DNA of 64,000 bases from Diploscapter coronatus (lineage: Eukaryota; Nematoda; Chromadorea; Rhabditida; Rhabditidae), in contig OZ038422.1 in NCBI GenBank assembly GCA_964036155.1, forward strand, positions 30,341,201 through 30,405,200, given 5' to 3'. Position numbers and translations under genes: made by a program. Of the stretch, positions 13,201 through 28,200 are shown in pieces; positions within the stretch are counted from its first letter, which is position 1; each line of letters starts with the position of its first letter. The notes beneath the pieces are model-generated. The model was given only the letters and a program-made list of their open reading frames with translations. It made no database searches and was not told the DNA's origin.

Positions 13201-16200
13201 ATTTTCTAATATATTCTACGTTTACGAGAAATGGTCTAGTCAATAGATATGGGCAATTCGAAACCGTTCCCAAGACCTTCTGATATCAGTTTTAAAGAAT
13301 TCTAAAGTTTGTCATCTCTCCCAGAAAAACGTTCATCCGGTAATCATATTCAAAATTTTAAAAACTGGAAATCTACTCGACTTTCAATTCTCTTCTCTTA
13401 AAAGATTTAATTCGAAAAATCTCTCACGTAGGTCCTCGAATGGGTCCTCCGAAGATCTCCCACTCGTTGTGGTGGAACCTGTGGTCGAGGACGATGCCTG
13501 CATCCAGGGGGCCGTGGTTGATGACGTTCTCGAAGAAGGCGACAGCCCCGGTGTGGTCGAGGTGCATGTCATCCTCGTAGGCCTCATCGTAGATGTCGTC
13601 GTAGTCACCTTCATCGTCGTCATCTCCACTCTCCTCCTCTTCGTTCGTCTGGAAAATTTGTATACTCGTTTCCTTTTTCAATAGCTTAGATATGTTTCAC
13701 CGAAATCATATCAGGATTTCGCTTTCCTCCACAACATTAAGTAAACTATTTTCAAAATGTATCAAATTTACACAAATCTTCATAGAAAACCTAATTGTTC
13801 ATTATCTCTTCAAAATTGTCCAAATCGAAAGAAGCAAAATAATTCGAAAATTCACCTCATTGTGTCCGTCATGTCCCTCCTCATCGTCCTCGATGGCCGC
13901 ACTGGCGTCCTGCCTCCTCTCCTCCCCCTCATTTGCGGTCTCCTGTTCCTCCGCATTCTGCTGTTCCTCTTCGTGATTCTCCGATTCGTTCTCGTCTTCG
14001 TGGTCCTCGTCCGAGGACATCGAGTCCTCCACCTGTAATTCAAATTTGCAATTTTCTCGGGAAATTAGAAAATTCGCAAGTTGAAACTGAAGTTGTATTA
14101 TGTGTATTACGAGTTTTAGTCACATGATAAACCTCGTATCCGCTCACTTTTTTACGGAAATAAAATATTTTTCCACTAAAGTCGAACTTTCCAGAATAAA
14201 AATTCCAACTGATTTTTAGAATTTCACAAATGCGTTTTCAATCATGCAGAAACATCTCAAAAATTGGAAGTAATCCAATTTTCTCAAAGTTTAGGCATTT
14301 CTAAAACTCACATCATCCTCCTCCATGGCATCGTCCCTGATTTCATTTTCCTCACTGTCGGAGTCGTCCTCATCGTCATCGCGCATGGGGTGATCGTCTT
14401 CATCGTCACTGCCATCCTCCTCTTCCATTTCTCTTCTGCAAACATCGATTGTTTTAATTTCGAACTATTTATCTCGAGACCAGACTCGTAAAAATTTAAC
14501 CAATTTTGTTTCAGAAACACTAATCTTGGGCGCGACTGTTTTAGATTTGAAATACCATTGTATCTAGACATCTTCTGATCATCACAAATCCATCAATCTT
14601 TGGGATATGAGGTTTTAGAAAATAAGGGTGATTTATGCAAGAACTCAGACATTTTAATCCAGCGACAATCTTAAATTTGATTCAAGTCTATAGGTTCAAT
14701 ACCTGGCCTGCTGCAAATCGATGTCCTGAGCGAGGTCGATCTCGATGCGCTCGTCCCTATCCGGTTCGTGCTCGACATGCTGATCGTCCTGCATCGAGTC
14801 ATTTCCGTGCATCACCTGGGTCGTCACACCGATCTGCAAGGAGTGAGTGAACAGATGAAAATTGAAACTTCACAATTTTTAAAATCATTTCTCTCTGGGC
14901 GAAAAATGCATACCTCAATTCTCCTTTCACCCCGTTCACCAGTCGCGTGACTTCCAGTCGCCTGACCGACGTTCTTCATCAAGGCATCCAAAGTCTTCAG
15001 AATGTTGTGTACGGACTCGATGCTCTCCTGAAAATTCTCGCATTTTTCATTCAAATCGAGAATTTTCAAACATTCATACTTTTACTAGGTTTAAAAATTT
15101 CTCGAAACGAGTTCAAGTTCTTTCTTAGACAATTATTAGTGATCAACAAATATCCGAACGACAAGGAAAGAATGCTCCAAAATTCTCTCAAAAATAACTC
15201 AGGGCAGAACTTTGCAATCTATTATTAGAAGCGAGCAGTTCATTCAAAATAGCCTACCTTGTTGTTGAGTTTGAGCATGTGAATGGTCCTGATGAGATCA
15301 TTGGCGATGCGCTTCTTGTGGAAGAGTTTGACGATGGGATTGTGGGTGACGGGAGCCATCCTGCGGTGGGCTGGAGGTGCGGGCAGCTGCGTCTCGCAGC
15401 ACTCGCACATCGTTTGGATCAGTTGGCAGATCTCGTTCAGCTGAAAATCCGAAGGGAAATTAATCATTTCAATCAAATAGATTTTTCTCGAAATTCAAGT
15501 TTTTTTCTTTTTAAAATCATTTTCATCGAAAACTATTTGATAGCGAGCATTTTTGCTGTTCTTCAGTATTATCAATGTTCAACAAGTTTCACTAATTTTT
15601 GAAGTTTCGTTGAAACCCTACCCTCTTGGACACGACATCACTGACAGTGGGCGTTGGCTTTTCCTCTTTGTCTTTTTGAGACAATGCAGTTGGGAGAATC
15701 TGCTGTTGTTGCTGCTGCTGAGGGATTTGAGTATTTTGCAGATTGGCGACGACATTTTTGACGTCCGTAACGAGCGACTCCTGAGCCTTGGGACTGTGAT
15801 TGGACTGCGCCAGCACCGAGACGAGGGTCTTCAGCGCTCCAGACATCGGCTCAAATTGGACAAACGTTAGCTAATAAAAGAGGATTGGAGCGGATCTTTG
15901 TAGGTTAGTAGAATCATGGTTTTTTTCTTCATTTTCTAGAAAAGCTCGCAAATTGTCGAAGCGTCTCTTTAAAAATGCTTAAAATTGTCTTTGATAGAAA
16001 ATCCCTATTATACACTTTTTCTAGACATCTTAAAAATCTACCTTTCCGAACCCGAATCTTTGTTCCTGCGCGGGTGCTTGGGTGTACTTGTCGATGAGGA
16101 TCTGCATGACGGAGAGCTGCTGGTCTTTGGCTTCGCAGATGATCGGCGCCACACAAGGGTAGGACTTGGTTAGCTCTGATAATAACAGCATGATGTCGGC

Positions 16201-19200
16201 TCGCGATAACATTCGAGTCTACAAATACAAATCATAGAAAAAAACAATCTTCACACTTTGAATAAGTTTCTCCTGAATGATACACATTGAGTAATCTGGA
16301 ATTAAAGTAATGGAACGCTGATCGATGCACAAATTACTAACAAAAAATCAATTGTAAAACAGGATTTTTACCAAATAATGGATAGTAAGCGTGTATAGTT
16401 GGGATTCACAAAAAAATTTTTCTACATATTTTCTGATTTTTTAACCAACAGAAAAAGAAAACCTGAGGAGGAGCGAGCGGCGCATTGGATGCCTGTGGCT
16501 GGGTGTCCCATTCCCCATGCACAGCCTCGTTAAGAAGCAGCTGAACGATCTCCGTGGTCCGCTCGTTCAGAATCGGCTTCAGCTCTGATTTGCCGTTCAC
16601 GTTGAACGTCATCATTTGGTTGCTCGACTGCTGTTCCGCCTTCACTTTCTGCTCCATGATCGAGACGAACACCGAGGGGTTTCTGGAAACAAAACGTTAG
16701 ATTTTCCCCAAGATTATAAATCAAAAAGAGGAAGTATTTTGAAATTTTCCTTATTATGATAAAAATGAAGCTAAAATCGAAGTCGCAACTTTCATCTATA
16801 CATTTGTTGAAACATAACCGATCCACAGAAGTCTTCGGGGATTCGGAAATACACAGTTCGAAATCATGGTTTCATGAAAGCTGCGTTTAGCTTCGGTAGA
16901 AAATTTTCAAATAAAAGAAGAGAAAAAATCGTACCTGATAGCGAGAGGCGCGAGTTTGTAGAGCGTCTCGTACCACTCCTTGGGTCTGTTGGGCGCCACT
17001 CCGAGGTAGTCCGTCAGGAAATTGGCCTGAGGAACCGAGGCGTGACTGCGGATGCATTTTTCGAAGACCTAGAAATTCCGTCTTATTTTTTTGTTAGATA
17101 AAGTTTTTGAACGAATCAAGCAGCTCCAAATTTTTTTTGAGAAAATGAATGTCTGAAACTTATCAAGAATAGTTCACAGGCTTTTAGAGAGTTCAATCAT
17201 TTTACAAAGAAATGAAAGATGAGTGAATTTTCGGGGTTTTTTTTCCAAACTTCCGTACCTGTGCGATGAGATTCTCGTCGTCGAGACAGTGTCGGATGAT
17301 GATAGAGGTGAGTTTGATAGTGGAGGGCGAGGGGGCGCAGTGCAGCTGAATGATGGCCGCGATGCCGCCCTGCTGGAGGAAATCACTCGCGTGTTCCGAG
17401 TGCTTCGTCAGGCGAGCGATGAACGATAGCAATGAGTGGGCGGCCGTGTGGTGGATGTGATTCTGAAAAAACTCCAACTTTCTACCATTTGCAGGCCTTC
17501 TTTAGCAAAGCTTTTCTCCGACTTTCCAACATTCTATTCAAAATTTCATCATTTTCATCCAGCTTCAAAAAATTGTCTTTTCATTATCCATCTCGTATTT
17601 GAAAAGCTTCTGTAGAAAGTAAACTTTTATCGAATTTTGTTATTCTCTTCAAAATTCTAGAATTATCCGAACCTTGTGGAGAATTCTGACAATGAGAATG
17701 ATGAGTTTGGAGGACATATCTCTGTTCCAAATGCTCTCGTTCTCTGCCTGCACGATCGCTGCCAAATTGACTGTCGTCGGGGTTTCTCCATTTGGAATCT
17801 CCACGTTTACTGGGCTCGAGCCTGAAAGAATAATTTGAAATTTTATTAAATCTACAAGTCAACAAGACTAATCACCGCTTATAAGTTCATCATTACAGTA
17901 TTTTCTGAAGTGTATCCAAAATAAGATAAGTTATGTGATTTTTTTTTCTTCTAAAATTTTGATATGCAATAACTAAATCACCTACTCTGCAAAGGTTGAA
18001 TATTTCTAAACGTTCTGAAACATATCTCTAACGATATATTGAATCCGAAAATTGTTAACTAGATAAAGCTGAAATGGTAAACTCTAGATGAAGAGCAAAC
18101 GCTATCTTTTCATCCGTCTATGAAACTTGTTCAATTTCTTTTTTTTTCAAATTTTCAAAATTCCCTACCGGAAGGAGTTGGGTTTCCGTTCGCATTGGTG
18201 GCCGATCTGGTCTGCCGCATGGTTGTGAAGTCCACGGTCACATCGCTGTCTCGATCGCGTCTGTAGAAACTGTAGAGAAAATTACTCAATTCCCTTTCAA
18301 ACAGAAAAGTAAGCTCTTCAAGGGTTTTTTCAACTCCACTAAATTTTCATAGTTTAGAGCTGATTTGGCAGATTTCGATACTTTGATATAAACAAACCTA
18401 GGGAGCATTTGAATCAGACTCAAAAATATATTTGCTTGACAATAAAAATAGTAAAAAAACTGATTTTCATTAGTTTCCTCCAACAAATTTCCGTTGTGAG
18501 TTTTTAAAAATTACATATAATTGATTTTTGCCATTATGCTTTCAATAGGAAGGAAATTTGTCAAGAAAAATATTTTTAAAAAAATATATGATTTCTTTCA
18601 AATGTTTACCTTCCCGTCTTGAGAGTGACGCTGTCTTTACCCCCGAAGAATGCAGCATTGAGCATGTTCTGTTGCGTGGTGTTGAACTGCTGCCATTTCT
18701 TGTTCCTTCCCCCGTAGGCCTCGTCCGACAGGTAGCTCCAGTTCAGCTTGTCCGTCACCGACTTCAGCAAAGAAAGGCGTCTTTCGCTTCTGGAAATTAG
18801 CCTTTTCGTTGAAAACTCGATTTTCTCATTTCTCTCGAGAAAATCTAATCCTCCGAAGTTTATTTTTCTATTCAAATTCATCACTGTAGGCGAAACTTTC
18901 ACCGGTAAGAGTCTATTATTAGGAGAAAAAAAATCTAAATTCTCGATTTCAACAGGATTTATTTTGTTTGAGTGAGGAATCCATAATCCAGGCTCATTTC
19001 TTTCTGAAGTTTTAGGAAAAAATGTCTCAAGACTTTTCATTTTCTCTGATATTTACTAGGAAAATTTTATTCTTGCCAATTTTCTTAAATTTCCCTACCT
19101 CGTATTCTTGTCGTAGAGGTCGAGCCAGAGGATAAGCGGAGAGAGCAGCTCCCGCTGGATGCCTTTCTTCTCGAAGTTGCTGTAGACGAACTCCATCAGG

Positions 19201-22200
19201 TCGATCAGTTTGCCCACGAAACCGGTGTCTTTGATTTTCTAAAAAAACAAATTCCCTATTCGTGAATTATGTTTCAAACATTTCATAAATTCATCCATCG
19301 TTTTCAAGAGATGTTGAAATACTAATTTTGTGAATGACATCCGAAAATAATTAATTCTCAAGAAAAAAACAGGTAATTCTTGATTTGCAACTATGTTTAA
19401 AAAATGAATCTTCAAATCCTAGTATAATCCAAATTCATGGCTTCTTTAAAATTCATTTTTCTTATAAGCATTTCACCACCAAGATGAATGACGTTTTCAA
19501 GAAAAAATATCTAATTTTATACCTCGATGTATTCTTGCGCGACGTGGTCGAAGAGCAGACAGGCGAAGTGGATTCGCGTGCCGAGCGACGTGACGAGTTT
19601 CTCCTCGTGACCAGACGACATCAGCTTGTTTGCCATTGCCACGATCTAGAAGAAAATGGCTAATTTATAAAGTTGTATTTTTTTTTTAATTTTATACTCA
19701 TAAAAACAAAATTCATTCTTGCACTTTTTTTTAATTACCAAATATCGAACAAGCCTTTTCTTAAATATTTCAAGATCTTTTATTTAATCCATTTTTTCGT
19801 GACATTGCACATTTTACAAGGTTTCCACGATTTCCATGAATCTTTAAAATCCCACCTCCTTATAGAGAATGTTCTCGATGAGTTCGGAGTTTCTCCATTC
19901 TGCATAGACGGATTTGGTGAGGGAAATGACGAGATCTGCGCAGGAGAAGACCAGATCGGAACCGAATTCCATCAGCCTCTTGCACAGCGGGAACAGCTCG
20001 ATGCACGCGCGCGATACCATCAGATTCGTCTGGAAAAATGTGCGTGTGTTTTTTTTTATAACATATTTGTCTATTGAAAGCAGTTAATTGATTATTAAAG
20101 AAACATTTTCATAAGGACCTTTGTTGAAACACATTCGAAGATAAGCGTTGCAAGGTTTTTCAAGTCCTTTACAATTTTAATTTCAAATCTCACATCGATG
20201 TTGACATCCTTGAGATTGGGCACGTTGGCCTTGGGAATGTCCCGATCGTAGAGAAAGTCATCGTTCTGCTTGGAAGAAGTCGATGGTTTGTCTTTGTCGG
20301 CTGCATTCGGAGTTGATGTTCCGGGCTGTTCTGTGGTTCCGCTCGTGCCGGGCTGAAATCACACATTTTATCACAACTTTACTATCGTTGAATTGTTCTA
20401 TCTTCCAAGACAACACACACATCACTCTCCCCAGCCATTTTCATATTTCTTCTCAAACGTTTTGAAAGCCCAGAAAAACTTTTTTCTGACTCAAATTTCG
20501 ATCATTTTGGAGAGAAAATCAATTTTTCAAAGCAACTCGAGTAATACCTGATCGGTAGCACTGGGTGATGTGGGTGGGGCGACAGCAGGCAGCTCCCCCG
20601 CCGTCCCAGTCTGAGGCTGTTGTTCAGCGCCAGCCCTGTCCCTGTCGGTCCTCTCCATGTCCAGCAGATTCATCTGCTCCATCACAGCTGCAGCGGCTCG
20701 GTGGTGTCTCTCTCGAGAACGAGGGGTCACTGCGCCTTCGAGGGCTCGGGCGATCAGCTGCAAATACAAAAAAAATAGCCGTTGTTTTTTTTTATCAATA
20801 ATTTTTTCACTTTTTACAAATATGCTTCAATAAATCATCAGAATTTATCATTGAAAACAAGTTATAATGTAGAAAGCGAGTCCTCCCTTCAAACCTATAA
20901 AGCTACTGTCATTTCAAATAATAGATATTTTTTAAAAATTTTCTCATTTAAAAAGAAGAGAATTCGCCATTTTCTCCTATGCATCACAACATCCCCATAA
21001 CTAATCTCAATTCCCTTCATTCAATGTTCAATGATCTGTCTTCTCCACCCTCGTATAAACATCGAAAGAAGAAGAAGGCGAGTAAAAATCTCACATATTC
21101 CGGCAGATCCCTGGGTCCTCCGCCGATTGCGGCAGCGATGTCGTCTCTGTTCATGAGGCCCGTGCCCCCAGCCATCGCGAGCAGGTAGTCGGCCGCGTCT
21201 GCAGGGTTGCCTCCAGTATCTCTCAGTGCTTGTTCTGCCATCCGTCTGTCGAAGCCCATATCCACCTGCAAAAATCAATTCTTAAAAAAAAACTACTTCG
21301 AGGTAACTCGAAAGTTTTACATGTTGATTTTTTCTAGTAAAGTTCAGTTATGTTATAATTCTAAATAACAATTTCTTTGAGCTATTTTTCAAAGAATAGA
21401 TACTTACTCTATCGAAAGCTTCTCTATCGTTTTGAGTCGTAAATTTGTAAACTTTAACTAATTTCTCAAATACGTTTCAAATTCGATTAATCAGTTCTAT
21501 GAAAAGGTAACTACTATTTCCTTTTTCACTAATTTTATTTATCAACTTTTCTAGTTCATCTATGCTTCGCAATTCAATGAAATTCATTCATTCCCTTTGA
21601 TCGGTAATAAAATAGTCGAATCGACAAAATATCAGTTTTCAATTTTCAACCGCAAGACTCTCAAAGTCCCCCTATTTCTCGATCTTTCTGATGACTAAAT
21701 CAAAAATATTCTCTTTTCAAAATTCTTCTACCAATCTCTGAATTTCTTTCCGATAGATAATAAGGTATCGGGGACCGGAAAAATTTTCTTCTCAAAAGTT
21801 ACAAATTATAAATTTCCCTACCAAGCTTCGTATGTCATCCTCTGAAAGTGCGGGTGACTGTCTTCCATTGCTGCCCGCTGACTGCCCCTCCTCCTTCTTC
21901 TCCTCGTCGGCAGGCATCAGACTCGCGACCACTTCCTTGTAGACCTCCATGCTCAGGTCGCACAGCAGCTCGTACTGCGACAGATCGATGTCTTCGCGGG
22001 AAAGCACTTTGAACAGTTTCGTGAACGACGCGAACAGGTCCTGGAAAAGTTCATTTTTCGACATTTTCTCCTGTCAAACTAAAATCTTTCAGATTTATAG
22101 TTCAATTTTTCGAGTTAATTTTGACGAGGTTATCAAAAATCGCAGAAATGGAAATTTCCGAAATCTTATTGATTTCTTTCCGAAAAGAAAAAGTTATATT

Positions 22201-25200
22201 CTCCCACCGTATTGAGCAGTTTGAGGTACTTGTTGAGGTCGAAGTCGGTGGTCTTTGCAGTCGTGTTGATGTTGGCTTTGTTGATGAGTCGGCCGGCCAG
22301 CTGACACCACTCCGTCAGCAGGGTAATAATTCCGCCTGAAAATGCAAAATAACAAGCTTCAGAAAAATTGGAAACGATAAGATTCTGTCTCGTAACAATA
22401 AATACAACAGTGAAATTTTGCCAGTTTAATCCGAAAATAAATATTTTGATTCGAGTCAAACATCTTCTAACTAATTCTTTTTCAAATGTTTTGCTCAATC
22501 GATATCATTCAAAAAAGAATCAACTTTTCAATTGGTCAAAGGATGCTGCAAAAAATATTTTTAAAAAATTCCCACCTTCTTGGTTTTTGGGCATGTTGGT
22601 GAGTGCTTCGAGCAGGTCGTCTGATAGGAGTTGACAGAACGCCTGGTGGCAGCCGGACAGATAGAACTTCTGCAATCGAATTTTATTATTCTTAAAAATG
22701 TAAAATGTAATTTCAACTTTAGACACAATGTCAGGGTATTTCGATTAAAAAATGTTCGTACCTGCAATGTGGCCGGTTGAATCTTCTCGCGATCGTCGAA
22801 CATCGTCATGCTCAGCTGGACGACGAGAGCGGACAGACGACCGAATCTAAAATTCCACTTTATCATTTCTTTTCGGAATTACCAAGTACAAGTTTTTTCT
22901 TAAAATCGAACTAAAAACTTCGATGATTTATCATTTTCTATTCGAATGATTTTTCGCAGTTCTATATATCACAACTCAAAATCAAAACGTTGCTTTTCCT
23001 TCAAACTTCTCGATACTTTGACACCTATTGATATTCTTGTTCATCTAAACTTCCTTCACAGCTATAGAGCTTATCAGATTCAATATCCTTCTTAATTTTC
23101 TTGAAGCCTACTCGATGATGTTAGTGTTGGTGTTTGTTTTCCTGGTCCACTTGAAGTCCCTATAGATGGCGTTGAAGATGTTGGCAGCGATTTTGAGCGC
23201 GTTCGGGGGGACCACAGTCTGCATGGGGTCGTAGCGACGCTGTCTTCTTTGCGAAGGCGAGAAGCACGAGCGAGCAAGCGTGTTCAGAACATCGTTCACA
23301 GATCTGAAAGTGGAAAACTTCAGAGAAATTGTTTAAAAAAATCCGTAACTTTTGAGCTTTACAAATGCTTTGATATAAAGACGCCCACGACCTACTATTA
23401 ACATAGAACCTCAACACACATTTTCAATAAGTTTCAGGAAATCCATAAGTTCAATTTCTATGAAAGCTTGCTGATATAAAACGTCTAAAGCCTATATTGT
23501 CAGCGAAAATCCAGTTTTTATCTTTCTAAAGATCTTTTGTTAAGATCTTTTTTTTTAATTTTTCCGACCTGTTGCTCTTGTTGATGATATCTGCGACATT
23601 TTTGTGCTTGAGCCAAAAGTCGTTCTCCTCCTCCTTGATGCCTGCCGCGATCCACGAAGCGGGCCGAGTGGTGGTCGACTTCTCTGCAGCCACGCACATC
23701 ACGTTGTCCACCGTCTCGCTCTCCATCGTCACGTCTGTTGCAGCCGTCATGCAACTGAAAAGTTACACAAATTAGATCAGTTTCAAAGATTTCGCAAAGT
23801 TCAAATTCGAAATAGCGATGTTTGCACGTTTCAAAGAAAAAATTAAAATAAGGTGTCGAAATCAAAAATGAACGACTGACTGTCACGGGTGTTTGTGAAA
23901 AGTCTTTTCAAATATGTTCGAGTAGGCAATTTTCTAACCCTGTATTAGCAATGGTGTGCCCTCTCGAGCTGGTCGCCCCCTCCGCAGATTCCTGCTCCAA
24001 CTCGCCTGGGTCTGTCTGCGTCGCCAGAGTGCGACTGCTCGGTTTCAGCTGCCTGAAAAATGAAAATCAAATCCTCATAGTCTTTTCAAAAACAAAGATT
24101 TGTGCTCTCAAAAGATCAGTCTTTGCCAGAAAAAAAGATTCATTTTCTTCAAAAAAAACTTCATTTTGCTGGCTTTCTTATCAAATATTTTGAAAGCGAA
24201 AGAAGAATGCCGATTCTTTTCCCAATATAAATCGCCTTACTTGATGAGACTGCTCTCCCAGGACAGAATCCTGGCGACCTTCCTGAGTCCGTTAAGCAGC
24301 TTGTCGCCGCTCTTCGAGAGCCACGTGTCCCACAGTTTGTTGCGCAGTTCGGGGGGCATCTGCAAAATTAGATAAGTTTCGAATTCAATTCAAAATAAGT
24401 AAAAATTCGCATGCTTGATGCATCTTTCTGATGGATTGGTATGAAATAAAAAACCAAATAAATTCAATTATTCAAGATTTCATTTCAATCTCTTCATTTA
24501 TGTTTCAAAATATCCAAATAAAAAGGCCATTTTTCCCCAAGTGCAATATCTTACGAAGAAGGTTCTCATAAAGTAAACCAAACTTTCTTTTCTCAATTTC
24601 TTCACCATTGTTTTAAAATTCCCTAACAAAAGGACCAATTTTACCTACCCCAATGATTTGATGCTATTTTGCAATAAATCAATATTTTTACCTGGAGTGA
24701 ATTTCTGGTGATGCTGAGGAGAATGGGAAGGATGTTGTCGAGATTGGCGAGTGCCTCGAAGATGGTCTTCTCGCCCAGGTGCATCATCAGAGAGACACTG
24801 CCTTCAGGAGGTGGGGTTGCGAGGAGAGGGCTGATCGTGCGGATGAACGACGAGAAGATCGCCTCCATCAGACGGTCCGTCGATCTCGTGTTGCGGTGCA
24901 GCTGAACAAAACCATTGATTTTCAAATTTTTTCGTATTCTATGGTTCAAAAATTACATTTAAAAACTAGAAAATTCCAATGCTTCAAAAAGGCCTCACAA
25001 TCAAACGAAATTTCTCTAAGTCACTTTCATAGGAGTTTCGAGAAATAGATTCACTCCGATATTGTATTTCTTCTTGAAAAAAAAAAGTGCAGAAGACTGA
25101 CAATCATGTGTTTGATGATGCTGGCGACGCTAGTGGGGAAGAGTCCCTGGGCGACTTCGTGCGAGAAGTTGGGCACTTGGCAGAGCTGCAGCAGCTTGTT

Positions 25201-28200
25201 GACTGCGCCCTTCTCGACGAGTCCTTCCACGAATTCCACGACTCCGGGCCCGTTGGTCGCCGTCAGGGTTTCGAGGATCTGAAAATTCATTTTCTCCCAG
25301 ATTTCAAAACCTTGAATTTCTACCTTGGCGATTATGATCATGTAGTCGCCCAACGGGAGGGTTCCGTTCGTGCGGCTGTCTGGAGGGTACTGAACCATGT
25401 CGAGGCCCTCAAAATATAACGATTAAAATTTCGTGGTTTCCATAAGTTTCAATGCGCTCATAAAAATATAGTTTCAAAAAGTTGTTCTCTAGTTCAGTCG
25501 AGATATTGAAGACCGAAAATGGTGAATTGTGATAGTTCTGTTATTTATATGATTTTTTTAAAATATCAAACCATGATCTCATCGTCGCTCTCCTCCTCCT
25601 GTGCCTGGCTGTGATGTGGCTGTGCCTGAGGCATGTCGTCGCTGCCCATCTCGATCTCTGCCTCGTCGTCCACGTCCGACATTTCCTCGCCGTCTCCGTT
25701 GCGCGGCGACAACACGATTCCGAATGTCTGCAACAAATTTAATATCATCAAAATAAATCTTCTAAAATTATGTTTCAATATTCGTATATTATTCTTGAAA
25801 TTTCAGCTGATTGATCGAGGTCACGAATCGGTGAAATAATAAAATATTCTAATTTCCTTCCACCTTATTTTTGTCAATATTTTATCAAATCGTTTCTTAA
25901 CTGTTTTTTAACTCTCCGAAAACTGAGCTCATCCATTATCAAAAATCGATTCCCTTTTCATTTTATATTTCAGGTTCTCAACAGAATAAAATCTTTTCAT
26001 CACGATACTTTAATCCTTCCTGTGAGGATTCAATTTTAAAATTCAAGAAAATTTCACGAATTTCATTCAAATTTGCCCACCTCATCGAGGACTTCCATGA
26101 CGACCCTCTGCATGTGGCGGGGGTCGTTGACGACGTTCTGCGGGGGCGTGTCATCGCCCTCTCCACTGCCTGTGGCCACGGCGTTCTGTCCCGCTTGTGC
26201 GGGCAGAGAGGCCGCGCGACTGTGCGACTTGCCCAGCGACATCACAATCTCCGCGTTGGGTGGCGGACGCTGGCTGATTAACACGAGGCGATCCAGGATC
26301 TGCAAAAAGAATGAAGTGAGCATTTGTCGAAGATAAAAAAAAAAATACTTTGCAAAGGACTCGTGAAAAAATATCATAATTATGTAGAGCAAGTATTGAT
26401 AGGAAAGAAATCGTGGATGAAGTTTCAAGAAAGATAAGTTTAGAAATTTTCAAGTTACACTATCCCTGTTTTTTTTGGGTATTTGACTTTTGATAACTTC
26501 CTGGAACCTACCTTAATGAGCGAATTGAGCATAGACTGTCTGAGCGTGGGCTGGTGTCTGAGCAGATCGTCCAGGGCTGTGCCGACGTTTTGCGCTGCGT
26601 CCGCTGAAAATTAACGAGTTCTATCAAAGAAAAACATCAGATAAAATTTCGCTATTTCAAATGAGGATTTTTTAATCAGTCATTTGTAGAAAATAAACAT
26701 TTGAATTCAAAATTTCACTTTTTTCAAAAGATAAATATTCATATCCTCTACGGAAAATCTACGTTTCACAATATTCATTTTTTCATTCAGAAAAAAATAA
26801 CTCGATTCCACTTTTCGAATATTGTTCAGAAATCTTACTCATTTCGCTCCTGCGTTTCTTCATGGTGGTGAGAAATTTGATGGAGATTATGATCTTAAAG
26901 AACTGGTCGAACGGTTCGTAGGCCGTGAACTGCTTGAGGCCCTTGTCGTTCAGGCATAGAGCAGTGAACACATTCGCCAGGTGGGTGATGACGTCTCGAG
27001 ACGTTGGCAGCTGAAAATAAAAGAAAAATATTCCCATTTTTCCAACAAAATTGTATTCTCTCCATACGTTCATTCTTCAAAAATTATATAGTTATATAAA
27101 TTTTCGAAAATCCATAAAATGTTTATTCTAATCAGTTATATATTTGATTGATCCTGGATTGATCAATGCTGTACAAAAATTCTCAACACATGCATTTTCT
27201 ATTCATTCGAAAGCTTCAAAAATCAATTTCTCACCTCCTTTCTGAGCAGACACTGGAGCATGACGAATGGGATGTGTTTCTGCTGGAGGAGGGTGAGTTG
27301 GCCGGGCTCCTGGTAGATGAAGTTGGTGATGAGTTGGATGGTCTGGTGGAAGAGCGACGAGGAGTAGTAGTCCGAATTAGACAGGATGTGGATCAGTGCC
27401 TCGGGCAGGTCGCCTTCCATGACTCAAAGAAAAAGATCTTGTTTCAGAGAAAAAGAGACGAACAATCAGTTTTCCAACTTAAAAAATTCTAAACTTTGTT
27501 TCTTTTTCGAAAGAACCCTGCACTCCTTCATTCGTTTTGATTGGAGAAAATTAAATTAAATTTTCTTTTCAACTCGGAAAAAAATTTCTTCCCTTCGAAA
27601 AAATGCATTTTTCGCTTCTTCTCCAAACTCACTGTGTCTGATGGAGTCCTGTAGTTGTGCGTCCTGAATGGCGCGTTTGACGAACGTGACGAGTCCTTTG
27701 ATGAGGCCGCAACGCTGTTGGTGGCACGACAGATTTCGAGTCGACGGTTTCACCACTCTGCAAACAGATCAAATAAGTTTCATCTTCTATTCTTCAACAA
27801 TTTGTATTCCATCATGTTACTTGACGTCTTCACATTGAAATCTTCTCAAAAATATTCATTGATTTTTTCCATTGTAATTGCAGGATTTTTTAAAGTTGTG
27901 ATTGTTTGTCCAACTCCTTCCAATTCTTACTTTCCCACGGGAGGCTCATCGTCATCCTTGAAGTCGACGTCCATCGAAGTTTCGATGACGAACGGCTCTT
28001 CTTTGCGGCACTCGTTGATTTCGTGCTAAAATTCAAAGCTTTTTATTCCTTAGAATATTATTTTTTAATTGTACTCAAGATTAAGCATGCTTAGAACTTT
28101 CTGATAGCATTCGCAATTTTTGCAAGTTTTAATGGATCCTCACTCTTTTAACATAGCATAAAGTAGCAATTGTTCCATTCAAAATTCTTCGTGTAAGTTT

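Noticed and set aside
13428..14435. Several overlapping open frames on both strands
   Set aside because: They are shadows of the acidic Asp/Glu codon runs of eel-1 exons (GAN codons read as TCN on the other strand).
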